DNA from: Melastoma dodecandrum
Lineage: Eukaryota; Streptophyta; Magnoliopsida; Myrtales; Melastomataceae
Direction of reading: 5' to 3'
Assembly: GCA_029817715.1 (NCBI GenBank)
Contig: JARUPY010000534.1
Location: 2,978,501 to 3,042,500 of the forward strand
Length of the DNA stretch: 64,000 nucleotides
Shown here in pieces: positions 12,779 through 25,689 of this stretch. Below the pieces are notes generated by a model. That model worked only from the letters and a program-made list of their open reading frames with translations. It made no database searches and was not told the origin of the DNA. Made by a program: the position numbers and the translations under genes. Position 1 is the stretch's first letter. Each line of letters opens with the position of its first letter.

Positions 12779-14729
12779 CTAGGCACTGGGGATGATCATG
12801 TTGCGAAGGCCATTGACACCCTGGCCGACTGGTGAGGACCGGTCTTGGATACGGGGGGCTGGCCAACTGCTCGCTTGCCTCGTCGACGACGGTCCCCTTG
12901 TCGTCCCTCCCCCTGTTGTCGGTGTGGTCGACGCTAGTGCCTGCATTATTGTGTAACTATTAGTCGTGACGCCAGCACCGTTGCCCTTGTTGTGTCCCTG
13001 TCTGCCGTTACCCCTGTTCTCGCCCGCCACCACCTTCACGTTCACTGGTTTTGGCCCCACGCTCACCGCCTTGTCGCTTGTCGCTTGGACAGCTCAATAA
13101 ACCACCTTTATTGTTGGCTTCGCTCCTCCTCTTTCTGCCGCCGACCGTCACGGGGTTGCTGCCCTGACCTTGGCCCGGCATGATCCCATTCCCACTCAGC
13201 TCAAGCTCCCTGTGCAGCCGCAACTGCAGCCTCGTGAACTCCTCCACGTCCGATGCACTGACGGAGTACCTCGTGACCACGCTCCCCCTGCCGCCCAAGG
13301 GTCCGTCTGCTGTAGTCACGCTCCACACCACGCTCGCCTCACTCGGTTCGTAGGCGGATTCCGTCATCGCACGGGGCGTGGTGGCGAGGGACCAGTCGTG
13401 GTCATCATCGAGCATTGGGGCGGTGGCGTCTCCGCAGTAGTGCAATGGCAGTGTGTTGCAAGTGTTAGTTGAGAATCTCGGCCTCGCCTCGTCAAGGGAG
13501 TCTCTCGGTCGGTGGATAGGGTAGGCCGTGGACTGAGTCGAGAAGCTCTCGATCTCGAATAAATCAGAGCTTGCATCGCTCGTAGCATCATCATTGTCCA
13601 TGGAGAAGGGGCCATCCTTTCGCCCTGGGATGGCCAGTCGTATCGGCGGAACCGCAAAGAACTGGTTTTTAGGTGGTTGTGGGATTTGGATTTGGTTTTT
13701 GTGACTCGAGAAGGCGGCGCCGTCCGATGGCTGGAAGACTTCGAGGGAATCCCGGGGCAGACCATCGGGTAGAGGAAGGGAATTAGTGGCATAACTCACG
13801 TCGATCGGAGATGGCGACGAAATCATCAATCCATTTAGCAAGTTCTTGCTTGGGGCCGACGAAGGGGAGGTGGCAGTGGTACTGTAAATGGATGCCTTTA
13901 AGACTGGGAAAGTGAATCCGGCGGTGGTGGCATCGCTGAAAGGCCTCCCGGCTATGATTGACGACCGTTGGCAGCCGATCTCCAAAGGGAAGCGACTCTC
14001 CAATTCCGAAGAGAATCTGCAGTGGGAGTTCAGTGCGCAACTCTTGCCCATCTCTTCGTCGTACGGCTTCACTTGCATGGCTGGATTCTGCTGGTTCCCC
14101 TCACACACTGCTGCATTGGTCGTCTTCCGTGCATGTCCATTTGGCTGTAACCGTGACCGGATATTGCTCACGGGTGGCACTGATCTCAGCTCCGACGTCA
14201 AATTTCTTTCATTAATGGAAACAGACTTCTTGCCAAGACACGGGCAATTCGTTCGGAAACGTTGCCATCTTGGAGTACCCATGCCCCTCTTCCTTTCAGA
14301 TGAAAGGTCTCGAATCGAAACTGGGACCGACCCTGGAGGATTCGACAGGAGGCCAGTCTGACTATTCCAGCTCGCTTCAGAGGAAGCAGTTGGAGTCACA
14401 TACGACCGAGACAACTGTGTCCTGTAGTTCCTGCCACACATGTCGGTGGACAACGACGCAGAAGATATCCTCGGGGGAACATGGGGGTCGTGCAACGACT
14501 GGAAGCGACCCTTCCCCAAGTCCCCATTCTCCAAATGGTCATTGGCTTCGTTGAAGTACTTCTCTGCATCAAAGATGCTGAGCTCCTCCGTATTATCAGG
14601 CACCACGGCGGGCTGCTTGGACTTGTGAGCAAAGGAAGGGTAGAGGACCGAGGGAGGCATCGTCGGATTGAAGACCGGGGTTCGGTTGAGTTGGGATCCG
14701 AAATCGCCGCCTTTGGCAGAAACGTTCAT
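12779..14729 (-). pseudogene. PKS: phytochrome kinase substrate (PKS) family gene with apparent frameshift
   Basis: PKS proteins are plasma-membrane-associated partners of phytochromes and phototropins that act in phototropism and leaf positioning. The gene is intronless, as is usual for PKS. Family blocks appear in order: ELSIFDAEKYFNEAND, TPTASSEASWNSQTGLLSNP, CPCLGKKSV, GFTFPVL, RDSLEVFQP, DDATSDASSDLFEIESF, and YEPSEASVVWSVTTADG. The frame from 14729 runs 573 codons but leaves the family-like tail after about residue 549, at a 7-bp tandem duplication (13070-13083). The family-like continuation (KAVSVGPKPVNVKVV) is in another frame and ends at 12779. With one repeat unit fewer the product would be about 645 residues. 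This may be a real truncating allele, giving a near-complete protein with an altered tail, or an assembly error. The pseudogene label is therefore provisional. Confidence 0.8.
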
Positions 14730-14739
14730 AGCTAAGAAG

Positions 14740-17700
14740 GAAAAAAAAAAGGGACGGGGAATTCTGTCTTTGGAACAGAGAGTGATGGTGTTTTGTTCTT
14801 CCCCGCAGTTTCTCCTGTTGCATAAGTATTAGTCTCTTTGGTTCAGAATCGTCCAAAATACCAATCAATATAAATCGAATGCGCTCCCCTGGCTCCGCGA
14901 CCGGAAACACAGGTCGTCGCGATCGAGGTACTAAACACGGTGGTCCTCGGCCTACGCTAGTATCGTACATGTTAATGGACGTGTCCACAAGTATAGTTAA
15001 GGCCATGACCATGATATCATTTTTTTTCTGGATCACTCGTTCATACATTCATTCCCTGGGATTAAATGGGCGTGCAGGGGATGATAGTAATGGGTTGGCG
15101 TGGTGGGGGGTGGGGGGGTTATTACAGTGAAACAGACTGGGACTGTGAGTTTTGGATATTCTCAATTATCGTCTTGTTATTGCAGAAGGGCTTTTGATTC
15201 TGACAAACATTCCCATAAAGAAAGAAAATAAGAACAGGGCATGCTCTGCCTCTTCTTGCACATGTTCATGTTTTTGCTCTCTTGTTACCAGTTCGATGAT
15301 AACGTTGTGGTTTCGAGGCACGTGAACATTTCTCTTGCTTTATCAGTATCAGAGAACTCCGAAAAATCTGGGAAAGTTTGTCGATGATGACCCCCAAGAT
15401 ATGTAAACAAAATTGTCGGTCCACGTGGGGACGACATCACTGATTTTTGATATGGATGGGAATTGAATATTTTTTCTTTGGCCGTGGTGTTGGACAAATG
15501 AGAGCCATAACCATGTCGGATGAGCAAATTGAATGAGACCAAGACCAAAAGCCACAGAAGTTGTTCAAAGAGACCCTGGAATTTAATAATGAGAAGAAAA
15601 CCCAAGTTTGAATTTCTGAAGTATGGATGGGATTGGATTGGATAATCATATCATGGGAGGAGAAAATGATGGTTCTGTCAATGTCTGCCCAGTTCATGAT
15701 CTTGGATCACTTGATAGCTAATGGCACACTCGATCTTTACACTCTTATAGCTCTACTGTTGTTTTACCCCAAGGACTGGCTCTCTTCCAACACCAAGTGA
15801 GAAGGGCAAGACTACAGCAAGCAGCAAGCAGATCAAGCTAATTGTTTGAACACAACACATGGATATGCCTCCGGTTCAGAGTTCGGACAAGATCCGTCCT
15901 TACCTCTTTCCCTCATTCTCAGCCACTAGTTTTCCTGGTCTGTCTGTCTGCAGAGAAGAATTGACAGGACTAGTAAAAAAAATCCCTCTCCCCACTGCAA
16001 ACACGAATGGAAAGTGCCAAAACTAGGGGAGAGAAGAACCAGAGGATCAAAACATTTACAGGAGGGCCGGAGACAATGGGGCTTCCTCTATGGCTTCCCC
16101 ATTCCTCATCATCGTCCTTTTTCATACTCCTTTGCCTTGCCCGGGTCCTCCACTCCACATGGTTCCACCCTCATTCCACTTCCCCACCACCTTCTTTCCC
16201 ATCCTCTACCCAGTCATCAACCCCAGGAGGCCCCTCCGCTCTTTCTCGTCTCGTGTCATTCTCGCACGTGTCAGGCAGGGATGGACGCGAAGGAATCATG
16301 GGTTCTGTGAGTCGGGTTGGTTCCAAGGGCTACACAAATGCCATGACTAGTTAGAATCATTGTTGGTTAGAGACAGGATGCACTTATCATGGGAATTCTG
16401 CAGGGTGCAATGGGATTCCATCTCCTTCAATCAGGTGGAGCAATCGGACAATTCGCAGAATCATTGGAGGAGACATGATGGAGTTGGGGAGAAGGGCTTT
16501 GCAAACTCGGGAAGATGGAATTCCCGGGGGGAGGGGACCATTCTATCTTGTTGACCAAGGAAACATGGTTGTACTGGATTTTGTTTATCAGACTCAGGTT
16601 GAGCTTGCAGCAGGGGAGTGTGCGAGTGACTTGATCATTTTCTAACTATACTCCAATAAGATTCGAAATTCAGTTCAGGATGTAACTCCCCAACTCCCAG
16701 ACACAGGCTAATAGAAAAGAACCTACAAAATTCTAGGAGGATATGTTGCACAGCAGAATCAGCACCAATGCCGAAGAACAATCACATTGAATCTTTGCCC
16801 CGAAAGGTACGAAGACGAGGAGAGGCACTAAGGACCGAATTACCGAACCCAAAAGAAACAGAAGAGAACCTTCAACATTGCACATGTGCTGCGTTTTTAA
16901 GAAAAAAGAAAAGGATACAGAAGGATGTATTCAGATATAGGAAATGAATGAAGTCATCTGTATTAACAGAGGGCGACAGAACTCATACTCATAAAGAAGC
17001 CAAAAGAAAGTGTGACACTACTCAATCTATGTTAGTGTGTACATATGTGTCAAGATATTTTGTAATATATATATAAATAATTATTAATAAAAACAAGTAT
17101 TTACTGTATATTAATTATTTTTCTGCTCGTAATTAATTTATAGTAAAGTCCCATAAATTGATTATTTGTCAATCTAAAATTGTCCTTGATCGGATAGATG
17201 TTTAGAGGGGACATGAACATCTAGATCAACGCCGAGTATAACTTAGGTCGAGTTAGACCAAGGGATGGATGTCCAAGTTGTACTTGGGGTGCCCAAGTTT
17301 AGGGTACACTGGATACGACCCGTTTATAGAGAATACTACATGTTAAGCGTCATTGGTCACTTCTCTTGCTGAACGAGTATAAATAATCTCTTGACTTGAG
17401 ATCTTCATTTATTATATGCGTGGAGTTGTCAACTTTGATGTCGTTAAAAACAATCTTTAATCGGATTGTGAGTAATACGGTTATTGGGTGTGCAGCGAAG
17501 AGTAAAGAGGATAGAGTTGAGTCAACATAGGATTCATCGCTCTCTTGGCTTAGAGAGTTGACATCCTAGCCAATTGATTGAGATATTAGTGATTTTAAAC
17601 ACACGACCATGGAGGAATGTTTATCATTCAATTTAAGATCTATTATATCTCAGAAATCAAGTAAGACAATTAATTTAGTGATGTCATGCACTGAATTAAT

Positions 17701-19046
17701 CGGGATGTCGGTTAGATGAATAGATTGAATTACACAGAAATCGGTTCATAATAGTTTTGGTTCATGACCAATATTTTATTACGTTGGGTGGCTGAAAACT
17801 GTTGTTAGACGGTTATCTCAGTCCGTTGCTAGAGGGTCGTACGCAAAAGCACGTTGACACGAATATTGACCGTTTAATTCTAATGGATATTAGAATTAAA
17901 AGTTATAAGTACATAATTAGAATTTGTTGGATTACAATTGTATTCTGAAATATCGAAAGTAAAAAATCCTAGTCTTGGATTTAAAATGATCCAATGATAA
18001 GTATCGCATACGAAAAGGCGTGCGCGAATAGATAAGTATGACAATAATGCGAAGAGATGACACAAATATAAATATATTATATTTTAAATAATATTTTAAT
18101 TATTGATTTTACAAATGCGATTTCCTCCATCTATAAATACTAAAATCAAATGTTCGACTGAGAATTTTGTTACTTTGGAATCACGTGTGGAACTATTAGA
18201 GCTCGCATATGCAACAACGTTATTATTCGATTTATATATATTATATAGATCCGGAAGTGTGTTTCGAAAAATTTTTCCCGGAAACCCAACACTCTATTCA
18301 CAGAAAAAATAAAAAGGTTTCGGGTCATTCAATCTGATAAGATTAATGATGGATTTTGCCTCGTGACCCTTAGAGAGCAATTTTGGCACCCATCTCGGTT
18401 TGTCCATGATTATTCTTGGTTATTCTTGTGGTAAGAGCTCGTTAAAAAACATTATCTGTTCAGATGAGTTAAAAATAATCGACAATCCTTAGCTTCAAAC
18501 AGTGTATCAAAGAAATGTCGAGAAGGAATTAATTTGCAAAACAAGAAAAGGCTCTTATTGGGTTCAGTCCATTGCGAGCGTCGGTAGCTTGCTTCTGGAA
18601 CTTGCTGGCACCTGTAACATAATAGTTGAGATCAACAACCGCTTGGTAAGTTCACGGAAAATGACTAACATGTAAATGAATGTCCCACTTCATGGAAATT
18701 CAGTTTAGAAGTATCTGACAAACCCTCAAAGAGCCAGCTTCCATGTCATGTATGGACACAATCAAGCTAGAAAACCCACTCAAGGAACTCTGCTAAAATC
18801 AAGTTTTCCCAGAAAACTAATATGAGTAGGGGAGAGGGAATCAAACCACCTTTTCTGCGTCCAACTTCTGTTTGACGCCTCAGGGCCTTCTTGAATACTT
18901 ACTTCTCCAAGCTTGGTTTTGTCCGGTGCCGGTAGTAGACAAACTGGATAACTATCTGTGCTTATCATTAAAGAATCACATTTAGTGTTTTACAAAGCAA
19001 CAGAAACGAAAAAGGCTGACATCTCAATAAAATCAAACAAGATGTA
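14740..19046. other. long non-coding stretch (4.3 kb)
   Basis: I see no conserved coding sequence here. The part at 15.8-16.6 kb is less AT-rich and has overlapping Pro/Ser-rich ORFs without domain similarity. The part at 17.0-18.3 kb is very AT-rich. A sequence at about 18,250-18,290 resembles the TGTTGGGTTT end of a copia LTR read on the minus strand, but I found no partner end. The region just below 19,047 is probably 3' UTR of the PQ-loop gene. Confidence 0.5.
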
Positions 19047-22000
19047 TTAGGATACAAAAATATCGAGTACGATACAGCCGCCTGCATCCACAAGCCAGGG
19101 CAGGTTAGGCCTTACTTGGGACCATTGCATGTTTTTCAGGAGAATGCTGCAAAACAAGTTCGGATTGTCATGTCAAATCGTTGTGGTTCAACAGATAGAG
19201 TATGCACAAGTATTCACCGGGACTTTTGGGTGAAATTGTTTACCTGGCGACATATGTAGTATTTCCAATGATAGCAAAAAGAAACATCTTTGGATCGAGT
19301 CCCTGCATTCACCCAAGAACACGGCAATACATAAAGGAGTTTGCAGAGCTTGTGCATTAACCATGGAACTTTGACTTCAACCAATGATATGCTGATGTAA
19401 TGATGCTCACCTCAACTTCACCCCTTCGAATCTACAAGAAATGACACGCATGAAATTCCTTGTGAGCAACTTGATAAGTAATATGAGATGAGTGTTATAT
19501 AGACAATAGACAATTCCATCTCATACAAAGCATTTGAAGCCACTAATATCCACATGTGCTTGTGGCAGCAAGTTAAGATTCGGGAAATTGGATCCTTTAA
19601 ACAACAGAACACAAGGACCAAAAACTATTTTGCGGTGCTAGCAATAATGCGTGCTTGCTCAAAATACAATGACCTTACATTCAACAAAATCTGAGGAAGC
19701 CGTCCGCCCATGTAAATGACAGCCATTCCCCAACCAAGTGAAGTTCCAATCGCATCATTCCACCGTGATGACACATGTTTTGCCTGAATTAAGTGACAGA
19801 TGTCAGTACTAAAAAGGTGAATGAACGGAGAAATTAGTTTGATTTTCTTCCTTCCAAGCCAGTCACTGCAGTCAATATGTGGAATATGTATTATTTAACT
19901 AAACACCAAAAAAATGAAGCCTCTTTTATTGTCCCTTTCTTCTACAATGAAACTGTGAGAAAAGGTGGAACAATCCAATATTTGAGTAATACTTTACAAC
20001 AGATTAAATAGCAAGCATGCTGCCAGCTTTGATTTTAGAAGTACTTTGCAGAATGGAACGATTAACTGACCTGCAACAGCTTCCTGCCTACACTCCTCGC
20101 AATTCCATCCAGATGTCCAGATACCATTTCCGTCTCGTTTCTTCCTTCTCCACTGTGATGCAGACTGGAAGTGCCAAAAATTGTAATACCAGCTAGCTGA
20201 AGTAGATCAGAAAATTCATTGGCTCTCGGGATCTGAGTAAAACGAGCAGTACTTGATAGTTTTGCAATAAATCTAACCAGGCTGAACAAGTATTTTCCCT
20301 TTGGCGGAGTTGCGGATACAGTTGATGCACCTGTTGGAAGTAACGGCTCTGTGGCCCCGCTACGTGGACTGGAGCTCATGCAAGGCAAGGATCCTGCCAT
20401 AGGAGTATGGCTGCTAGACAAAGATCTGGCCGAGCTGAAACAAGCTTTCACCATGTAAATAACGAGGAGCTTTAACCGCAGGTATGTAGAGACACGGGAA
20501 GACAATGATATATTGCTATTCAGTACCCGTTTTCTTTTTAACCAGATAAACAAAAAACTTATTACGATTTGAAGAGTCGTAGAAGCTGCATCGATGCTTA
20601 AATGAGTCAGCAAATGCATTCTTTTCTCATGTTCCTGTTGATAGTCTATTCATCAGCTAACCAGCCATAATTGCCTTTCTCCAGAAAAAGTTACGTCGGT
20701 AATCTATAGACACAAAAACTTCATATACAAGTGATAAATGAACTCCAATCAGGAAATTGACTTACGTATAATACAGTCCTTGTCCAGTCAAAGAATGTGT
20801 AGGCTGGTCGGGAAGAGGAATCGGAGTGCTTGCAACATTTCCTTGATCAGATGTCTCGGACACAATGGGCAATTTGTGAGAGTCAGCTGCTGGAATAGGC
20901 TATACATAGCCATAGGAGTTAATCAAGTCAGATTGACACACAGACATTGGACCACAACTGGCCAAAGATCTCCAAAAGCACTTAACAACCACAACGGTGC
21001 TTGATTTTGCAGTTAAGTCCATAGTACGTTTATTTTGACAGCATTGTCCAACATTTTATTCTTATACTTATACGAGACAGATTGCTATTACATCATCTGT
21101 GGCATGAGAAATGTGGCTCACATTTCAGCCAAAGAAAAGAACAGAAATATAAGCTGGTCAATAGATGTAACCCAGTAGTCCTCTCACCTTATACAGCTGT
21201 TGCTTAGATTTCAGCCGAGGATAAATGTAACGGTAATATACTGTCTGACCAAAAAGAATCAGGGTATTGATCGTATAGAGCTGCAAACATCACATCAGAC
21301 TCATCGTAACAATGTACATGTAGGAGGTTGAAGAATATAATTAACAATTGCTCAGCAAAATTTGATGAGAAAACTCGCATACCCATGCTACGTAGTACTG
21401 TGAAGGAAGCTGTGAAAGCAAAGCAAAGTCAATGTCAGCTTGTTCATAGATCAACAATATTAAACCGACTTGACTATGTGAACAGCCTAAACCAACCCAC
21501 CATGGTTTGTTTGGAATTAAAAATAGAGTTGTTGATATGGATCAAATTAAATTACGTGCATGAATCAAATAGCTAGTATTTTTATTTTATTAAATAGTTA
21601 AGGTAGTCTTTGATAAGAAGACGTCGTTATTGGAATGCGTGTTATGGAATAAATCACAATGAAACGGATGTAAAATTTAACCACATACAGTGGCTGGTTC
21701 CAGTATGCAGCCAAGTAGATTGAATAGGTCCCTACATTAAAATGGAAGCACTGTTAAATTCAGCCAGATATTGCAACCAGTTCAGTTGGACATACTAGTG
21801 CTGAAAAAATATAAGTAGACTGAAACCATCCCAAAAGAAATAAACGCCAGAAGTGCACAGATTCAGAGATTCCTCCATTGAATACAGAGCATCATCATAT
21901 TTGCCTGTTTATTTACCCCACTTATCACGTGCCACATTCTGCAAGTTCAAGAATTTAATGGTATATTCTACCTAACTCATCGGTGGCCTTAGAGTCTAAA

Positions 22001-22476
22001 CTACAAGAAACAGCAATTCAAGAATTTAATGGTAGATTGTACCTAACTCATTGGCGGCCTTACAGTCTAAACTACAAGACACGGGGATATGACGAACAAA
22101 TTGCGGCGACAAACAACAGTTCCTAAGCTGCACGAAACTTCTTGCAAAGGGAGGATCTTACGACCGATGCCATTGATAAACTAACTCCCCAAAATGAATG
22201 TAAAAGAAGCAACCAACAGGCTAGGCATGATAATATTTGAGAAGACAAATACCCGACGATCCACGTTGACAGAAAGGCAATCGAAATCCCCTCATTTAAC
22301 TTGAGCTTGTAGTTGGTAATGATCTGGGGGACCTCCGCGACACCCCAACACATCACGCTAATCATACCCAGAGACAGAGCGACCCCATCTTTCGTACCGC
22401 AAAGGCAGTAACTCATGTGTCTTCTAGCCCAATCCGCACAGTGTTGATCTGCTGGGCATGAGGGACCGGGATCCAT
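19047..22476 (-). CDS. PQ-loop repeat transporter (YPQ/cystinosin-like)
   Basis: This is a membrane protein of the PQ-loop family (yeast YPQ/RTC2-like), known as vacuolar or lysosomal exporters of basic amino acids. Ten exons: 22253-22476, 21689-21731, 21383-21409, 21188-21280, 20766-20899, 20071-20434, 19679-19783, 19411-19431, 19244-19302 and 19047-19146. They give 389 residues. PQ motif 1 is GVAEVPQIITNY and motif 2 is GGRLPQILLNIRRGEVEGL, flanking a Ser-rich central loop, with seven predicted membrane segments. Two exons are tiny (27 and 21 bp). The exon 5 acceptor (TATAG at 20,900) is the least certain junction. The C terminus ends early (GGCIVLDIFVS), about ten residues short of the usual last helix end. 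A further 3' exon is possible. Confidence 0.88.
21946..22081. repeat. 71-bp imperfect tandem duplication in PQ-loop gene intron 1
   Basis: Copies begin at 21946 and 22017, each opening TTCAAGAATTTAATGGTA. They differ at a few positions (for example TATTC versus GATTG). The unit lies wholly within intron 1 and has no coding content. Confidence 0.8.
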
Positions 22477-23667
22477 TGTGAAAAAGCCCGCAAGGAATCA
22501 AACAGCAAGAAATCTCCACGGAACTGGCCGCTCTTGGGAATCGGCTGCTACTCTTCTCAAGTCAATTATACAGCCTCCACATTAAACATGTACAAGAACC
22601 ATCAAGAAGGAAAGTAAAAGAAATAATCCATAACTGGATGGCAAGAAATTTATGACAGAATCCAATTCCGAGACCAAGCAAATATAGCGAATCACAACAA
22701 AAAGGGGAAACAAAATATCTCCTTCCCATGTTGGTTTTTCCCAACACGAGGGATGGAATCTCCCGCCGGAGCAGTTCTCTTCTCTTGACTACCCAAATAA
22801 ATACGAAAGAAGAAAGGCTATTTTGGCGTCACCGTTCCACGGGAAAACAAAACCTCCCGGTAACCAGAACAACGCGGGCACCACTAAAAAGGGAAAATTT
22901 AAACAAAAACCTGGGTCTCGCCCCAGATCGATTTTCACCATCAGGTGGACACAAGCAAATGCATCAGGGGAGGGAGAGTCAACAGAGTAGTCCGTCTGTG
23001 ATTGTGTGCGTGGAGTGAAAAGTGGGGGTATCAGTTTCCAGGGGGTGGAAACATTCCGGGAGAAGGCGAGGGATCCTCTCTTGATTCTTGCATGCATGCT
23101 AAGACTAAACGTGGGGAGCCGTACAAGTGGCGACCTCTCGGCATTGCCCCCCCTTCCACTCTTCCCGTTGATCGATTCCGGGCTTTGAATGCGTCCCCGT
23201 CGTTCAAGAATTTCTTACAAAAACGTGGGATAACTACATTTTAAGAATAAAGTATTTACACTCTTAATTTTTTGTTTTTGTCGCCGTAAAATATATTTGT
23301 CATATGGACAAGATGCCATTGCTGCCACTAAGACAACCATGGCGTCTGTCATAACTAGGCCGCGTGCCGCAAAACTCTTAATGCGGAGTTCCTCTGGTGG
23401 GGTCTGCTTAGTTGATTAAAAGTTCTACGTGCGCATAACAGACATTTCCCATCCCAGTAAGGGCTCTTCGAATTGTCTCTCGTATGAGAATGAACAGTGT
23501 AATATTCTTACAACAGGAGCAGCCCTTCCCTCCCGAGAGCTTTATTGGCCATTGAACTGAATGTAGATTAGACATATCCATCGAATTCAGATGAAGGGAA
23601 CAATGTGAGTTGTGCTCGGTATCGTGGCCCTGTTGGGTTGAAGTGGACGAATGAGTCGATCTGTTTG
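22477..23667. other. intergenic region
   Basis: This holds the 5' flank of the PQ-loop gene and the 3' flank of the HAD gene. ORFs at 22,728-23,244 overlap in several frames and show no domain. Nothing further is recognised. Confidence 0.5.
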
Positions 23668-25686
23668 TCATTTGAGCTTCGTCGTGAAGTCAGAGAGCTG
23701 CAGAATCTGAATCCTGGGAATACTGGCTGCTTCCTCCCTTTCCTTCTTTGTGTTGTAACCCCAGTCCACTGCTTTTCTTGAGATAGTTAGTGGATCTTCC
23801 ATGGCAATCAAGACACGCGAGAATCGCATTCGGAAACTCAAACACAATGTAGAGTTGACATTACCAAGATACAGGTCCCAACCATCGAGCTCTGGTTCTT
23901 TGATGACATTCTTCAGCGTCGCAAGCCGATCTTCCACGAAACTGAGAGAATGACAGTAAGCACATAACCTGAACTATTCTATATTGAGAATAGAAGTCAT
24001 AAAGGATTGCCCCAAGTCTCCCATCAGTGGATTTCTACAACTTACTGCAATCTTAGTCCCTGGTGCTCTGGTTTCTTCTGAAGCTTGTTCAACACTTCTA
24101 CCTTAGGCCTGTTAGCACGAGTCAGGAAGTTAACAATGGAAAACAAAGCATAGGTGGACAAGTAAATCAAAATCCGCTGACCCAGTTCCTAATCCGAAAA
24201 TTCTTTCGGGTGCTATTGTTACACCGGCGAGATTTTGCAACAAGGCACTTGCAAATCGACTCTGGAAGGAAAACATGAAAGAAAATAATGATTAGGAAGA
24301 TAGAAAAAATATTCACGGAAGGATGAAGTAAAAAGGAACACTACAAAAGCAGGCAAGGGTCCTACAAAAGTGAAATAGACATTGTTCTTTTCTTTGCATT
24401 CATAAGTATCAACCTGTTTCGTGGTTACTACATAAATGTTTGAGCTCGCCAGTTGCAGTGCATCTGGAACACCTGGATAAAATCTGCAGTAGATATGACA
24501 TTGAGATATCATTAAGTAAATCAAGGCAATACAGCAATACAATGACTTATATGATCATTTGGAATAACCGATATTAGTGGCAGTAAAACAAATCAGGAAG
24601 CGGAAAGCCAATTTTCTTTCTAAAGACACATTCTATGCTGCGCGGGACAGTAGAATTTATTTATATAAGGTTAACTCTCTGTTTAATCAAGGTTTACAGT
24701 GACATATCATAAGCCGAAAAATGACGGTTTGCTTCTCAACTTTGGTAAGGAAGATTCAACATCCGTTTTCCTCGTAAATGTTGCTAGCAATGTTTAAGAT
24801 TTATGATCAGTCTCCTATGATAAAGTATTGGACTCACCTATTTGCAGCTATCCAAGTTCCCAAGTCATTGTCCATCCATTGATCTCTGACCTTCCCAAAA
24901 AGATCAATCAAGAATTCTCTGTTCTCATCCCATTCGCTCATGATGACAGGTTTGATAGTTGACCAACACTCCAGTATCCCGTCAATGGTGAGTCCCTCTG
25001 CAGCCTTGTGTTGAAAGCCAATGCCATCAGATATGGTTTGCTGTGTTTCTTGCGATGATCAAGAGGTCTTCTCCTCACATGGAGGGAGACCCATGAAATA
25101 TCTATTTCCATACAGTCAGAACAGACAAATCGATGGAAAAAAGAATAAGCACCGATGACTTCCTAATGGAGGGCACTCTCATCTCCAAAAGCAACCTCAC
25201 TAGCAAGACATTCTCGTATCCAGTCTCGACAACCGGCCGTACCTACCAAGTAAAAGAGCACCTTATCACATACATATGGAACACAACAATTGACAACAAG
25301 CACGTGAACAAATGGACTCAACACTTCGCTTTTTCGTTGATGCAAATTACAAAAATATTCCACAACGCAAAGACACCACACTAGCAACTACTCCTATGGG
25401 CAAAGAACCCGCCGATAGGAGAACTCACAACGTGCATCTGGTCGATGATCCAAGCCTCCGTGGCGGAATCGACACTGTCGAACAACTCGGGCCACCGAAC
25501 CTTGGCAGCCTGATGATAAACAGAAACCCTAATCGCCATAAGTCATCATCCCCCGCATAATAACAAAAGAATATTCGGGGAAGGAGGAGGAAGAGGGGGA
25601 GGGACCTTGAGGGCGGAGAGGGAGCTCTCACCGCAGCTGTCGCACAAGACGCCGTCGAAGTCCAAGGCGTAGAGATCGCCGCCCAT
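23668..25686 (-). CDS. HAD-superfamily hydrolase (At2g45990-like)
   Basis: Plant HAD-like protein of unknown substrate, related to Arabidopsis At2g45990. Nine exons: 25606-25686, 25429-25509, 25153-25242, 24838-25004, 24414-24483, 24182-24261, 24046-24108, 23865-23941 and 23668-23768. All phases agree and the product is 269 residues. HAD motif I is ALDFDGVLCDS near the N terminus, with nucleophile Asp and acid/base Asp. Motif II Thr is in IYVVTTKQ, the motif III Lys is probably in GPKVEVLNKL, and the motif IV acidic residue is in FVEDRLATLKNV. The cap region includes WSTIKPVIMSEWDENRE. The end is LQLSDFTTKLK. At the last junction the family Gly is Val (LVDWGY) under the best splice choice, so that boundary may be off by a codon. 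Confidence 0.92.
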
Positions 25687-25689
25687 CTC

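Noticed and set aside
13888..14361. Plus-strand 157-codon ORF opposite the PKS gene
   Set aside because: It has no domain similarity. The minus strand carries the conserved PKS blocks.
15970..16554. Cluster of overlapping Pro/Ser-rich ORFs
   Set aside because: Several frames are open at once with no conserved motif or splice structure.
18250..18290. TGTTGGGTTT-type end of a possible copia LTR
   Set aside because: No matching second end, target duplication or coding sequence could be found.
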